Shown here piece after piece: positions 25,974-36,553 of a stretch of 64,000 nt of DNA. Origin of the DNA: Marinoscillum sp040222955 (GTDB taxonomy: Bacteria > Bacteroidota > Bacteroidia > Cytophagales > Cyclobacteriaceae); assembly GCF_040222955.1 (NCBI RefSeq), contig NZ_JAVKCA010000021.1, positions 124,001 to 188,000 on the forward strand, given 5' to 3'. The notes beneath the pieces were generated by a model. The model worked only from the letters and a program-made list of their open reading frames with translations. It did not search any database and had not been told where the DNA came from. Each line of letters starts with the position of its first letter. The stretch's first letter is position 1. Made by a program: the position numbers and the translations under genes.

Positions 25974-28900
25974 TTATTGTTTAACGATTCGAATGTTTTC
26001 AACTTGTTTTCCTTTCACAACCATCATGTTGTAAATACCCTTTTCGAGATTGGAAATATCGATTCGCTCTACATAACTCTCCTGCTCCTTAGTGAACTCA
26101 CCTGAGATCACTACCTGACCAGAAAGGGTCATTATCTGAACCTGATATACTCCAAAGTGCTCGCCTGGTACTTCCACATTCACAAAGTCAGTAGAAGGGT
26201 TAGGGAAGGTATTAGCTACAATTCGACCATTGCTTGCAGTACGTCCTGCAGCAGGTGCACCGGCACCAACATCCACAGTACTGGAAGTAACCGTACAACC
26301 ATCGTCAAATGTCACTTCTACAGAATAAGTAGCTGCATCCACGACATTGATGGTATTGCCAGTAGCATTTCTCATCAAGGTGCCGTTGCGATACCATGAC
26401 AATTCGTAACTACCTGTTGCCGACACTTCTGCAGTGATCTCCGTACCATCAAGGACAAGGATTACTCCATTAGGAGTAGCTGTTCCTCTGGCAGCAGAAG
26501 ATACATCCGAACATCCAGAACCATCTGAGTAACTCGCTTCAACGAGCAGTGCTACAGGTTCAGTCAATCCTGAAAGTGTAGTGTACACATTGGTACCCGA
26601 ACTACCTACAACCGGCGATCCGATATCGGCACCCGTCTCTCTGTTGATCAGTTGATAAACAGTAGATGAATTGGTACTGCTCAGGATTACGGTCACATCT
26701 CCTGTAGCGCAATCAGATCCATCAGTGTAAACAGTGATATTCGGATTGGCTTTGGCACGCTCATCAATCGTGATGATGTTTGATCGGGCACTCTCACATC
26801 CGATATCACCATTCTCAACAGTCACAGAGTAAGTACCACCATCATTGATCATCAATGTGTTAGAAGTACTAGGCTCATCGAACATAAGAGATCCGTTATG
26901 ATACCAGTTGTAGAAGGCTGCACCAGCATCTGCTGTAAGTGTAAGATTAATCTCACCTGCACAGAAATCAACATTCGCTGGCTCTGCAATTCTCACAGCA
27001 GCCGGCTTCTGATTGAAGTTCACCACTACAGAAGGGGTAGTGTATACACAAGGAGCCGCTAGCTCCAAGTCGTCCACACCATAAGTCACTTCCGCGTAGA
27101 AAGTACCAGAGGCCGTTACCTTTCTGGAAGTAGAGTTGGCATTAGGAATGGCAACCCCGTCTCTGTACCAGGTATAAGTAGCACCCGAAGTAGTCTCATT
27201 ATTCACCCAAAGTGTGAAGTTATCAGAAGAACAAACTTCGATTTCGTCACCTTCTTCGTACTGATAGCTTGCGCTATTGTTATTGACATAACCAATCATC
27301 AGATCCTGCTCTTCATAAACAGTCACTTCAACGACTTCTGAATAGGGGGATCCACATCCGTTTCCGAATGCCACATTTGAAACCCTCACTTCATATTCAC
27401 CATCCTCAGCAACTTCAAGTGTCTCACCACTACCTACTACTGTACCATCATTGAACCATCTGTAGAATGGATAACCCGCCGGGGCAGACAAAGTAACAGA
27501 TCCACCTTCGCAGAAGCTGATGTCACCAGAAGCGGTGATTACAGGAGTTTCCTCGATTTCCTCGTTAATGGTCACTGTGATCTCGGAAGTCATAGATGTA
27601 CAGGTGTTATCTATCTCCCAAGAACTCCAGGTAGCATAGTACACACCACTTTCAGTGATCTCGAAAGTATGATCATCATCATCACTATCCAGTTTCTCAT
27701 ACTCAGCTCCATCCTTGTACAAGGTAAGAACACCATCGAAATCGCCATCTGCATACACTTCGAACTCCCACGAACCACAGGCGGTTACTTCAATGTCATG
27801 CTCATAGTCTGACATGATTTCCACAAACTGTCCTACTTCAATAACTACTGTCTCAGAAGCCGGGCTCCCGCAAGAACCTTCTGTTCCAAACGGGTAATTA
27901 GATACCTGAACAGAGAAGGATCCACCTTCTTCCAAAGTAATCATTTGAGAAGTCATACCATTGCTCCACTTATAATAAGCATATCCCTCAGGTGCAGACA
28001 GTACAGCGGTACCTTCTCCACAACTCAGGTCATTACTTACGATCGTGATTTCAGGCTGCTCAGCCTGCTCAAGAACCGTCACTACTAAAGACTCGGTAAG
28101 ATAAGAACAGTCACCGTCGGTGATTCTGGCAAAATATGAACCGGATACAGTGATCTCTCCATCAGTATCTCCGAAGTAAGTACCAGTCGCTTTTACAGAA
28201 TTGTCAAAATTGTCTCTAAACCATTCTACGCTGGCGTCATTGGCATTCAATGAGCTTCCATCACCTCTGCGTAGACTCAGACCAATTGTATTCAGGTCAC
28301 CCTCACAGATTGTCTTAGTCTCACCAGTGGCAACCTCTATTGTTCCAGTTGTAGTGTATCTATCCCTAAAGAGTGAGTAGTTAGGCAGAACCTTTACATC
28401 TTTATCACCATCGAAAGTATAGACATTACAGGTAGTTCCGGTAGACGTTCTAGAAGTCACTCTCAACTGCACATTAACATCCGCTGTAAGCACACCCAAC
28501 TCCACTTCGGCATTTCCTTCATCAGGATCATACTCCAATGAGCCCATCACAGTGCCATCAGCAGTATTGATGATCTCATACAAGAAGTAATTCTGAGGCT
28601 TACTAATAGTGGCAAATGCCCCATTCGTAGCTTCACATTCAGTCACATCGCTGGTCGAGAATCCAAGATCACCATTCTTAGTGATAGGAGCTACAACTTC
28701 AACATCCTCTGACACCACACTCCAAACCTCAAAGCCCTGCTCCAGGTCATCATAATAGGTAGAATCTCCTGCCTGTAACCAGAAAGCAAAGTCCATGTTG
28801 TTTTTAGCCGAAGCATCAAACTGATCGTCATCAATCAAATCACCTGCCACCTGCACTACAACACTACCAGTGCCCTCGGTGATCGCGAACTCAAATCCCT

Positions 28901-31900
28901 CAAGGGTAACTGTATCACTTTCATCATTCCAAGCGACATACACCATGTTGTCAGCACCGAAACGACCTCTGATTTCATAATTGATAGTGATATCACCATC
29001 ATAGCATGATTCAGTCTGATCAACCGATGTGATGATCAAAGCCTGCTTCTTAATTTTAAGAGAAGCGCTCGCATAGTCAAAAGGAAGTGCTTCAGCATAG
29101 TTCAAACTGATATTATCAATATTGATATCTCCTTCGCTTTCATCTTGTCTCCATCTGAAACGAGTTGTATTTTCCTTCATCTCGTCTGAAACCACATAGT
29201 TAAAGGTATCATTGTACCCAGGCCCCTCTTCATCCTCACTGTTGTCAGCGAATGTTTCCAAGGTGGTGTAGGTAGCTCCACCATCAATAGAATACTCAAA
29301 AATCAGGTTCTGAACTTCAAGTAACTCATCAAAACTGAAGTTAAGGTCAAATGACAATAACGTGGTATTTTCCAACTCACCTTCAACAAAGTCTCTAGTG
29401 GTTAATACCCTCAAACCATTGACATCATTGAAACTAATCCCGTGCCCAAAACTAACATAAGACTTGTTGATGAAGTTATCTTCATCTTCTTCCAAATCGT
29501 CCAGCTCATTATCCTCCAACTCAGTCAAATCTTCACCAAGTGGGCCACCTTCTGTAACCTCAATTTCGAAAGTGACATTGTCCCCTGAGATAAAGGATGG
29601 AAGATCAATGGTGATATCACCAAGACCCTGCTGAGAAGTAAGCAACCAGCCATCCCAAATCAGGTTGGCATACAGGTTTTCAGTATCGAGCGCAGAAGTC
29701 TCATTTTCCACTTCAATACCGAAGGTTACCGTGCTTCCTGCATAGAGGATCGTACCCTGATCCGCATCGGAAGTTAACTGAATGGCTCTATTGAAGATGT
29801 CAAGAGATCCTACCCCCTCTTCTTCGAAGAAGTAGTATGGCTCATCATCAATCATCACATAGGCAGTCACTTCTACACTGTAGTTGTCATTCTCTACATA
29901 GTAAGGGATAGTTGCCTCACCCACACCGTATTCACTTGTAGTAGCAATAACGAGATCTTCATCTGTGGATGGATCAGTTACACCAGAAAGGGTGAAAATA
30001 AACTCAGTGCCTTCAGGAAAAGTAGTTGACTCCAATACAGTAGAATCGATTGTCCATAGGTACTCAAAGTTTCCACCATTAAATACCGCATCATTCGGAT
30101 CGGATTGCTCCCATACGAAATCATCCAAATCAGGAATTAAAGCATAAACAGTCTGTGGGTTGAAGGGTCCTCTATCGTAAAGGCTGCTGGAAAGGGCATT
30201 GCCAGTTCCCTCAGTGATAGAGATAGAACCTACTTTCCACTTATTTTGATCGTACCCTCTATTCAAGGCCTGATACCATCTGAAATGAGTAGCTTCAGTC
30301 AAGTACTCGGAAGGAATACCTACATAATAATCATCTGACCAATAAAGGTAACCTAAAGGAGCAAAATCAGATCCCTCAACATCTATTGTTTCAAATGTCG
30401 CGCCACCATCTATAGACACCTGCAATATTGGCAAGCTCAAATTGGTGGAAGGCTCAGAACCGAAATACTCAAATGAAAATTCAAGTGTCGCGGTATCCGT
30501 TGCAGTTAAATCAAGAGCCCTAGTCAAGGCATAGCGTTCCCCCACTTCTTTGAATTCCATGTACTGATCGTCGATCTCCAGTATATAACCACCTTCGAAT
30601 TCGAAATCCTCTGCAGGATCCAAATCGGTCTCAAAAGCAAACGGTCTGAAGACGTCATCATCAAAGGCCTTAATGTAAGGCTCAATGCTAATCTCATATG
30701 ACTCTTCCGGATCACCGAAGATATAAGAAGGGAAATTAACCGTTAGGTTTTGAATTCCGCTTGCATCTGCTTCACCGAGTACAACGTACTCATCCGATTC
30801 AGAAATTCCTTCACTCGGTACCAAAGTATACGTCTCCTGGCTCAAAACCACCGCGTAAGTAACATTCGAAGCGAATGGACCATCTGCATTGTAGGTAACC
30901 GAGAACTCCTCACCCAACTGGTACTCAGCCTCTTCGAGGTTGGCCATGCTGATGGTAAGAGGAATCATATAAATATCAAAGTCGTTCAGGTCAAACTCTG
31001 CCTCAGAAATAGGCTCAAGTTCAATAGCCCGAAGTTCGAATCCATAGAAATCAATTGCGGCATAATATTCATTGAATTCACCACCTTCATTGAAGATCCA
31101 ACGAAACTGAGTCTCCTCTGTCATAGCCTCTTCAGGGATTTCAGTAAACTCATCAAGAAGACCATTCTCATAAGCATCACTATCCAACAGTTGTTCAGCG
31201 ATCGTCACCCAGGTCTCACCCTCATCAAGAGTGTATTGAACTAATACAGGGACATCGCCACTATGGTAATCAGATACTTCAAAATTAAATAGAATGCTGG
31301 CACTATGTAATTCAGAAAGGTCCCAGGAATTGGTTATGAAATATGACTCGGTGTAATTTAAGTATTCATTGAATCGTGCATAGGAACCATAATCATCAGT
31401 GATTCCATCATAATCGTCATAGTAATCGTCCCACTCATCCGATGCGAATACTTCAACTACACTTTCAAGGTTTCCATTGACTAACTGAAGCTGGAATTCC
31501 ACATTGTTATCTCCGCCATAGTTGATCCCCAAAGGCAACTCAGCAGAGATGGTACCGTCAGCATCTTCGCCACTGATCAGCACCACATACTCCTCCTCAT
31601 CGTTATCCCAGACCAACAGCGTTGCAGTCACCTCACTACTGATAGCTCCTACCACATTGTAGGAAATATCAACCGTAGCGCCAGGGTAGATCACTTCATC
31701 TTCACCATCCTGCACAGCATCAGCTGAGGTGATGTCAACTTCATTGATCTGTACACCGATCACAGCCAGTAAAGAACCGCCTTCGCCTGTGTCCACATCG
31801 CCGTAGCTTGTGCTGGCCCATAGGGTATAAACATCGGGAATAATAGATGGTACTTCCGCTGTAAATGTACCCGTAGCAGCTGCATCCTGAGTGTCAAGAA

Positions 31901-34424
31901 TAATTGGGAAGCCTTCACGATACAGATACAAAGTAACCTCTGTTCCATCAGGGAACTCACCACCTTCGATCTCAAAATCGACAGTAAATTCAGTACCAGG
32001 GTAAAGGTCAGCGCCGCCATCTACTACCTCCCCGATACTCAGTGAAGGCGTGTTGATATACATATATACTTCCTCATCATAATTATCCGGATAATCCAGA
32101 TAATCCAGATCAACAATATTGTTGTCCCATTCGATCGTTGGTTCGTACAAGTACCAGGTATCCAATCCTGAGCCGCTATTGCTCAACTGTCTCCATCTAA
32201 ATGAAGTAGATGCACTGACTATACCTGCAGGCAGATCCGTTCCATAAAACTCATAAGTTTCACCATCCGTACCAAACTCATTCAAACTGTATGTTTCAAT
32301 GATGGTATATGTAGAGCCATCCGTAGAGTATTCGAAGACCACTTCTGTACCTGCAGAACTTCTAACATTATTCAAGCGCTCCAGATAAAAATCAAGAGTA
32401 AGTCCATCCAGAGAGGACACCGCAATAGCTGGGGTAGTGAATGATCGATCCCCCGCTGCTTCGAACTCAATGTCACTTCCGTCATATGCTCCACCTACAA
32501 GTGTGAAATCCTCTTCGTCGAAATCATCGTTACCAAGATAGTAATACAAATCATATTCACTTCCGAAAGACACTTCTGAGGCGCCCGCATCATACATTCT
32601 AACGATCAATTCCAAACCGTCATCATCATTGTACTCTATGTCCTTAGGCACAAATCCGGCAATGGTAATCATATCATCCTCTACGGTCACTTCCTGACCA
32701 TCCAGAAGGTATTTACCATCAGTTTCATCTCCATCAAAATAAACTACAAATGCTGAATCTGCCGGATCGAATCCGTACGCCTGCAATTCGAGTGTAATGG
32801 AATCTCCCGGATTCAAAGTGCCATAATTACCAATAGAGCCACCTTCATCATTAAGGACATCATTGAGGACCAATGCCCAGTTATTAAGCTCAAAGTAATC
32901 AACCTCCTCATCGGCGGCCACCTCAAACTGCTGAATATATATTTCGTCAACCTCCCAGTTATTACCTTCACCGTTATCTATAGATACCTGTCTGACTCTA
33001 AACTGGACTGCACTAGTGAATGCTGCTGCCGGGATGTCAAAGTTGTAAAGACCGTCAGGGGTCTCATCGTATATAGAGTCTATGTTCACCCAAGTAGATC
33101 CGTTATTGATGCTGTACTGAATTCTCAGCATTTCATCCTCTTCGAGGTAGCTCGAGCCGTCTTCATCAAAATCGATATAAAGAACGCCCACCGTCTCTGC
33201 GGATAGGTCTACCGCGTTGGTACGAAGACTTCTTACTCCATTCTGATCAAAATAAAAGTCAAACCCATCATCACCTGATCCTAATACAGTGACCTCATCA
33301 TCCTCAAACTCAACGAATGGAGTCTCCAGATTTCCATAAACTCCAGCTACGCGCACCTGGTAATTATCTGCTTCTTCCAAAGGAAATGTTCCCTCAAAAG
33401 TACCGCTGGCTGCGGTGCTCATGTCATAGATCTTACCATTAAGGATAGGGTAATCTTCATCATCAATAAAAATCAAATTCTGAGTGGTGTACATATAGAA
33501 GGTGGCGCCAGTCGTGAAGCCAAACGCCTCATAATCTGTACCGAAATCCTCACCTACAGTATCCGCTTCTACTATGTTGTCAAAACTGAAGGTTGGTGAA
33601 TCTACATATATATTGTCCACGTTATCATTTCCAAATTGGATAGACTCAGTATCAGATATATATACATCCAACCCTGAGATTTGAAACGCCTGCAGATCAC
33701 CTACCAATGTACCGCTTGAATTTTGACTAATTCTTAAAATAGTAGTATCTGTAAGAGCAGCCTGAGGCAACTGATAGTAGAAGTAACCTGCGGTATCTGC
33801 TAAAGAAGCGAGTCCGCCGATGTCCTCAAGATCTACATAGTTGTCGCCACCATCCATGCTATATGAAAAGACGATTTCATTGGGGGCAGAAATAGTATCT
33901 GCATCCACATAAACCCCAAAATAGACAAAGTCGTAATCCAGATCAATCATTGCAGTGATGGCATTTCTGGGGCCATCCTGATCGAAAACCAAAGAACCGC
34001 TTGTTCCATTTTGAGTGATAAAATCACCAGGTGCCAAATTATCTGAACTCAGCGCATCTGGAGAAGGTAAATCTTCACCGTTTGTTCCTGCGATCTCTAT
34101 ATCCCATGAATCATCGGTTAATGAATTAGGAAGCATACCTCCTATTGAGTCAATAGCATCGGTGCTTTGCGCCAATACTACATCCTCATTGTCTACCATA
34201 TTATTACCGTTGATATCCACGTACAAATAATAAGTTGTACCTGCAGGAAAACCCGCGGCTTCATAATCCGCACCAAATCCCTGATAGGGATAATACGGGC
34301 CATCGGTACTTGAATTGACCGTCGTTCCTTGCCCCGTGGCACTAAACGCAAAAAAGCTCGTCATCATGACCAGCATCAATGCCTTTAGGTTGTGCCTAAA
34401 TAATTTCGTTAATGTTTTTTTCAT
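25974..34424 (-). CDS. Giant T9SS-secreted surface protein with Ig-like and Reelin-like repeats
   Basis: A 2816-aa protein, the largest in the window. Signal peptide (residues 1-32). At least six copies of a beta-sandwich repeat begin near residues 146, 391, 658, 1028, 1296 and 1671. Each has a start like GxRxLxTxxxDL, a middle like xxYSxDGGxTWxxI and an end like TxFRWRQ...W, reminiscent of Reelin/MAM-type sandwiches. They alternate with immunoglobulin/fibronectin-like modules. Three cysteine-containing Ig-like modules follow near 2134, 2305 and 2486 (FCEGGSVTLSAPAG-like). The type A sorting domain is at about 2740-2816 (NPSTDFVNV...YNMMVVKGKQVENIRIVKQ). It is strongly acidic. Exported by the T9SS; adhesin, matrix or gliding role is inferred. 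The gene lies 17 bp after the barrel protein. Confidence 0.9.
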   Translation of the reverse strand: MKKTLTKLFRHNLKALMLVMMTSFFAFSATGQGTTVNSSTDGPYYPYQGFGADYEAAGFPAGTTYYLYVDINGNNMVDNEDVVLAQSTDAIDSIGGMLPNSLTDDSWDIEIAGTNGEDLPSPDALSSDNLAPGDFITQNGTSGSLVFDQDGPRNAITAMIDLDYDFVYFGVYVDADTISAPNEIVFSYSMDGGDNYVDLEDIGGLASLADTAGYFYYQLPQAALTDTTILRISQNSSGTLVGDLQAFQISGLDVYISDTESIQFGNDNVDNIYVDSPTFSFDNIVEADTVGEDFGTDYEAFGFTTGATFYMYTTQNLIFIDDEDYPILNGKIYDMSTAASGTFEGTFPLEEADNYQVRVAGVYGNLETPFVEFEDDEVTVLGSGDDGFDFYFDQNGVRSLRTNAVDLSAETVGVLYIDFDEDGSSYLEEDEMLRIQYSINNGSTWVNIDSIYDETPDGLYNFDIPAAAFTSAVQFRVRQVSIDNGEGNNWEVDEIYIQQFEVAADEEVDYFELNNWALVLNDVLNDEGGSIGNYGTLNPGDSITLELQAYGFDPADSAFVVYFDGDETDGKYLLDGQEVTVEDDMITIAGFVPKDIEYNDDDGLELIVRMYDAGASEVSFGSEYDLYYYLGNDDFDEEDFTLVGGAYDGSDIEFEAAGDRSFTTPAIAVSSLDGLTLDFYLERLNNVRSSAGTEVVFEYSTDGSTYTIIETYSLNEFGTDGETYEFYGTDLPAGIVSASTSFRWRQLSNSGSGLDTWYLYEPTIEWDNNIVDLDYLDYPDNYDEEVYMYINTPSLSIGEVVDGGADLYPGTEFTVDFEIEGGEFPDGTEVTLYLYREGFPIILDTQDAAATGTFTAEVPSIIPDVYTLWASTSYGDVDTGEGGSLLAVIGVQINEVDITSADAVQDGEDEVIYPGATVDISYNVVGAISSEVTATLLVWDNDEEEYVVLISGEDADGTISAELPLGINYGGDNNVEFQLQLVNGNLESVVEVFASDEWDDYYDDYDGITDDYGSYARFNEYLNYTESYFITNSWDLSELHSASILFNFEVSDYHSGDVPVLVQYTLDEGETWVTIAEQLLDSDAYENGLLDEFTEIPEEAMTEETQFRWIFNEGGEFNEYYAAIDFYGFELRAIELEPISEAEFDLNDFDIYMIPLTISMANLEEAEYQLGEEFSVTYNADGPFASNVTYAVVLSQETYTLVPSEGISESDEYVVLGEADASGIQNLTVNFPSYIFGDPEESYEISIEPYIKAFDDDVFRPFAFETDLDPAEDFEFEGGYILEIDDQYMEFKEVGERYALTRALDLTATDTATLEFSFEYFGSEPSTNLSLPILQVSIDGGATFETIDVEGSDFAPLGYLYWSDDYYVGIPSEYLTEATHFRWYQALNRGYDQNKWKVGSISITEGTGNALSSSLYDRGPFNPQTVYALIPDLDDFVWEQSDPNDAVFNGGNFEYLWTIDSTVLESTTFPEGTEFIFTLSGVTDPSTDEDLVIATTSEYGVGEATIPYYVENDNYSVEVTAYVMIDDEPYYFFEEEGVGSLDIFNRAIQLTSDADQGTILYAGSTVTFGIEVENETSALDTENLYANLIWDGWLLTSQQGLGDITIDLPSFISGDNVTFEIEVTEGGPLGEDLTELEDNELDDLEEDEDNFINKSYVSFGHGISFNDVNGLRVLTTRDFVEGELENTTLLSFDLNFSFDELLEVQNLIFEYSIDGGATYTTLETFADNSEDEEGPGYNDTFNYVVSDEMKENTTRFRWRQDESEGDINIDNISLNYAEALPFDYASASLKIKKQALIITSVDQTESCYDGDITINYEIRGRFGADNMVYVAWNDESDTVTLEGFEFAITEGTGSVVVQVAGDLIDDDQFDASAKNNMDFAFWLQAGDSTYYDDLEQGFEVWSVVSEDVEVVAPITKNGDLGFSTSDVTECEATNGAFATISKPQNYFLYEIINTADGTVMGSLEYDPDEGNAEVELGVLTADVNVQLRVTSRTSTGTTCNVYTFDGDKDVKVLPNYSLFRDRYTTTGTIEVATGETKTICEGDLNTIGLSLRRGDGSSLNANDASVEWFRDNFDNSVKATGTYFGDTDGEITVSGSYFARITDGDCSYLTESLVVTVLEQAEQPEITIVSNDLSCGEGTAVLSAPEGYAYYKWSNGMTSQMITLEEGGSFSVQVSNYPFGTEGSCGSPASETVVIEVGQFVEIMSDYEHDIEVTACGSWEFEVYADGDFDGVLTLYKDGAEYEKLDSDDDDHTFEITESGVYYATWSSWEIDNTCTSMTSEITVTINEEIEETPVITASGDISFCEGGSVTLSAPAGYPFYRWFNDGTVVGSGETLEVAEDGEYEVRVSNVAFGNGCGSPYSEVVEVTVYEEQDLMIGYVNNNSASYQYEEGDEIEVCSSDNFTLWVNNETTSGATYTWYRDGVAIPNANSTSRKVTASGTFYAEVTYGVDDLELAAPCVYTTPSVVVNFNQKPAAVRIAEPANVDFCAGEINLTLTADAGAAFYNWYHNGSLMFDEPSTSNTLMINDGGTYSVTVENGDIGCESARSNIITIDERAKANPNITVYTDGSDCATGDVTVILSSTNSSTVYQLINRETGADIGSPVVGSSGTNVYTTLSGLTEPVALLVEASYSDGSGCSDVSSAARGTATPNGVILVLDGTEITAEVSATGSYELSWYRNGTLMRNATGNTINVVDAATYSVEVTFDDGCTVTSSTVDVGAGAPAAGRTASNGRIVANTFPNPSTDFVNVEVPGEHFGVYQVQIMTLSGQVVISGEFTKEQESYVERIDISNLEKGIYNMMVVKGKQVENIRIVKQ

Positions 34425-34441
34425 GTTTACGGTGATTTTAA

Positions 34442-35116
34442 TTAGAATAATTTAAATCCTATCCTGATCGTGTTTTGTGTATTCACACTTGCATGGCTAT
34501 TGGTAACAGTTTCCTGATATACCTCGCCATCCACTAAAACTTCGTTTTTCTTATCGTTGTAAAACTGGAAGCCAATTTCAGCACCGATATAGAACTTAGA
34601 AGATAAATGATACTCAGCACCCGCGCCTACAGACACACCATACCTGAAATGACCTCTATAAGCATCACTAAAGGAATAGTTCGTACCTGATGGAATCTGA
34701 GTGCTTCCACTCACAGTTGAACCGGTTGTAGACTCACGGCTGGCTACCCGCCCTCCAAGAATCACATCCAGTGCTGCATAGGATCTGAATGAACCGTCTA
34801 CTCTCAGGTGATACTCACAACCTGGTCGTACCTCAAATTCATTGAGGTTAGTCACCACGTCGGGGGTTGTTTGAGTTGTGTTGAGGGTCATTCCGAATCC
34901 CAACCGGGGAACTATGACATCTGTCACAGCATATCGTGCCCGGAAAGATCCAAAATCCAAAAGAGAGCTACCCGAAAAGGGCGTCCCCGTGATTTCGATT
35001 AGCAAATCCCCAGGATCGAAAGTCCCTCCCGCCGATGCATCATCAAGATCATCCTGCGCATAGAGGAAACTCCCGGAAATGAGAATTGCCGTTAAAACCA
35101 TTAGTAGTTTTTTCAT
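34442..35116 (-). CDS. Outer-membrane beta-barrel protein, first gene of the surface-protein operon
   Basis: A 224-aa protein starting MKKLLMVLTAILISGSFLYAQ; two further residues (MF) are possible upstream. The signal peptide ends at YAQ. The rest shows eight or so amphipathic strands ending in NTIRIGFKLF, a typical C-terminal aromatic outer-membrane signal. It precedes the giant surface protein by 17 bp on the same strand. I infer it is an outer-membrane partner of that protein. It is much shorter than PorP/SprF, the usual T9SS adhesin partner, so it is not an obvious homologue. Confidence 0.8.
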   Translation of the reverse strand: MKKLLMVLTAILISGSFLYAQDDLDDASAGGTFDPGDLLIEITGTPFSGSSLLDFGSFRARYAVTDVIVPRLGFGMTLNTTQTTPDVVTNLNEFEVRPGCEYHLRVDGSFRSYAALDVILGGRVASRESTTGSTVSGSTQIPSGTNYSFSDAYRGHFRYGVSVGAGAEYHLSSKFYIGAEIGFQFYNDKKNEVLVDGEVYQETVTNSHASVNTQNTIRIGFKLF

Positions 35117-35419
35117 AAACATATTGGTTAGGTGAATAATATTTACAGCGGCTATTTTAATTAACCGAAGTAAACTTAAGAAAAATAAAAGGACTTATCT
35201 ATACCCATTTTCGGGTAATTGCCGATTTTTCGATTAATAAAAATTAAAGAAACGACTTCTTTTTTTATGATTACTTTATGTATACTCGACCTCAATACAC
35301 CTGAGATGTAATATTTTCAATATATTTTACTTGATCTATGTTATCTCTTTGTTAAACCTGCGTATTCGACTAAACCCTGACTTTTACCCTTCAATCATCT
35401 TTTATCTACGATTAAATCC
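35117..35419. other. Gene-free AT-rich intergenic region
   Basis: This 303-bp region separates the divergent surface-protein operon and AI-2E gene. I see no convincing open frame. It holds an inverted repeat TACCC-N6-GGGTA (35202-35217) and long A/T runs. Promoters for both flanking units must lie here, but no clean TAnnTTTG box was found. Confidence 0.6.
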
Positions 35420-36487
35420 ATGACCGCCGAACACAAAACCTTTGACATCTCCAAAATCGCGTACTTCCTGTTAGCGCTTGTTAGCACTGTGATTATCCTT
35501 GTTTACTCGGAAGACTACATTGTACCTTTCATCATTGCGCTCATCGTTTGGTTCATTATTCATGAACTCCGGGAGAATATCCAACAAATTCCATGGATGA
35601 GAAGAAATTGTCCGATGTGGCTCCAAAGTGCCATTGCTTTTATGGTGATCAACATTGTCATACTCATCATCATAGAGCTGCTAATGTATAGTATGTCTAA
35701 TCTGATGAGCTCTCTGGAGTTATACGAATCCAACCTGGACAAGACCCTACTGGAAGTAAACGCCCTGGCTGGAATGGATGTAACCTCTCATCTGTATAGT
35801 TATCTGGAAAAAGTGGACCTGACGGAGCTGGCGTCCAGCCTCGCTGACTATGTGACCGCTTTATTGGGTGATGCATTCCTCATCCTACTCTATGTCCTTT
35901 TTCTGTTGATTGAGGAAAGTATTTTTCCCGAAAAACTTAAGCGACTATACCCTTCGGACAAACAGCAGCGCAAGACCGTCAGGTTGTTTAATAAAATGGA
36001 TCATAACATCAGCCGATACCTGACACTGAAAACCCTCGTGAGTTTGCTAACCGGACTACTCAGCTACTTTGTGCTGATTGCTTTCGGCATAGATGCGCCG
36101 ATTTTCTGGGCGCTCCTGATTTTTGTACTTAACTATATTCCTACTATTGGCTCACTCATCGCCACCTTGTTTCCGGCATGCTTCGCCATATTGCAATTCG
36201 GTGAGCTGGCTCCGTTTGTTTACATCCTTATTTCTGTAGGGGCCATTCAAATTATCGTTGGTAATGTGATCGAACCGAAGGTCATGGGCAACTCACTCAA
36301 CATCAGTTCTTTGGTGGTTATCCTCTCTCTGACTATCTGGGGTGCTATCTGGGGTGTGATGGGCATGATACTAAGTGTGCCCATTACAGTGATGATGATA
36401 GTGGTCTTCGAAGAAATCCCGAGTCTCAGGTTTATTGCAGTGATGCTCTCTGAAAAGGGCGAGCTGAACGCACTGGAAGAAGACTAA
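35420..36487 (+). CDS. AI-2E family transporter (second of three)
   Basis: A 355-aa integral membrane protein with the family layout. Starting helices YFLLALVSTVIILVY and IVPFIIALIVWFII are followed by a soluble insert (residues about 85-155) and the C-terminal bundle with IFVLNYIPTIGSLIATL and IVGNVIEPKVMGNSLNISSLVVILSLTIWGAIWGVMGMILSVP. It resembles the copy at 46249 more than the one at 13369: both carry an EPK-M-G(N/D)S motif. Substrate unknown. A -7 box for the next gene lies 28 bp after its stop. Confidence 0.93.
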   Translation: MTAEHKTFDISKIAYFLLALVSTVIILVYSEDYIVPFIIALIVWFIIHELRENIQQIPWMRRNCPMWLQSAIAFMVINIVILIIIELLMYSMSNLMSSLELYESNLDKTLLEVNALAGMDVTSHLYSYLEKVDLTELASSLADYVTALLGDAFLILLYVLFLLIEESIFPEKLKRLYPSDKQQRKTVRLFNKMDHNISRYLTLKTLVSLLTGLLSYFVLIAFGIDAPIFWALLIFVLNYIPTIGSLIATLFPACFAILQFGELAPFVYILISVGAIQIIVGNVIEPKVMGNSLNISSLVVILSLTIWGAIWGVMGMILSVPITVMMIVVFEEIPSLRFIAVMLSEKGELNALEED

Positions 36488-36514
36488 TAATCAAGGTTTC
36501 CACGAACTTATCGG

Positions 36515-36522
36515 TACCTTTG
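36515..36522 (+). promoter_or_regulatory. Promoter -7 box (TACCTTTG) of the lipoprotein gene
   Basis: TACCTTTG matches the Bacteroidota consensus TAnnTTTG exactly and lies 31 bp before the ATG at 36554. No TTG is present at the ideal -33 spacing. Confidence 0.45.
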
Positions 36523-36553
36523 ATGTTACCAAAAATAAAAAAACGAATCAACC

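Noticed and set aside
35202..35217. TACCC-N6-GGGTA palindrome upstream of the surface-protein operon, like the half-sites at 59931
   Set aside because: Only one pair, with a different spacing, and no sigma-54-like promoter nearby; probably chance.
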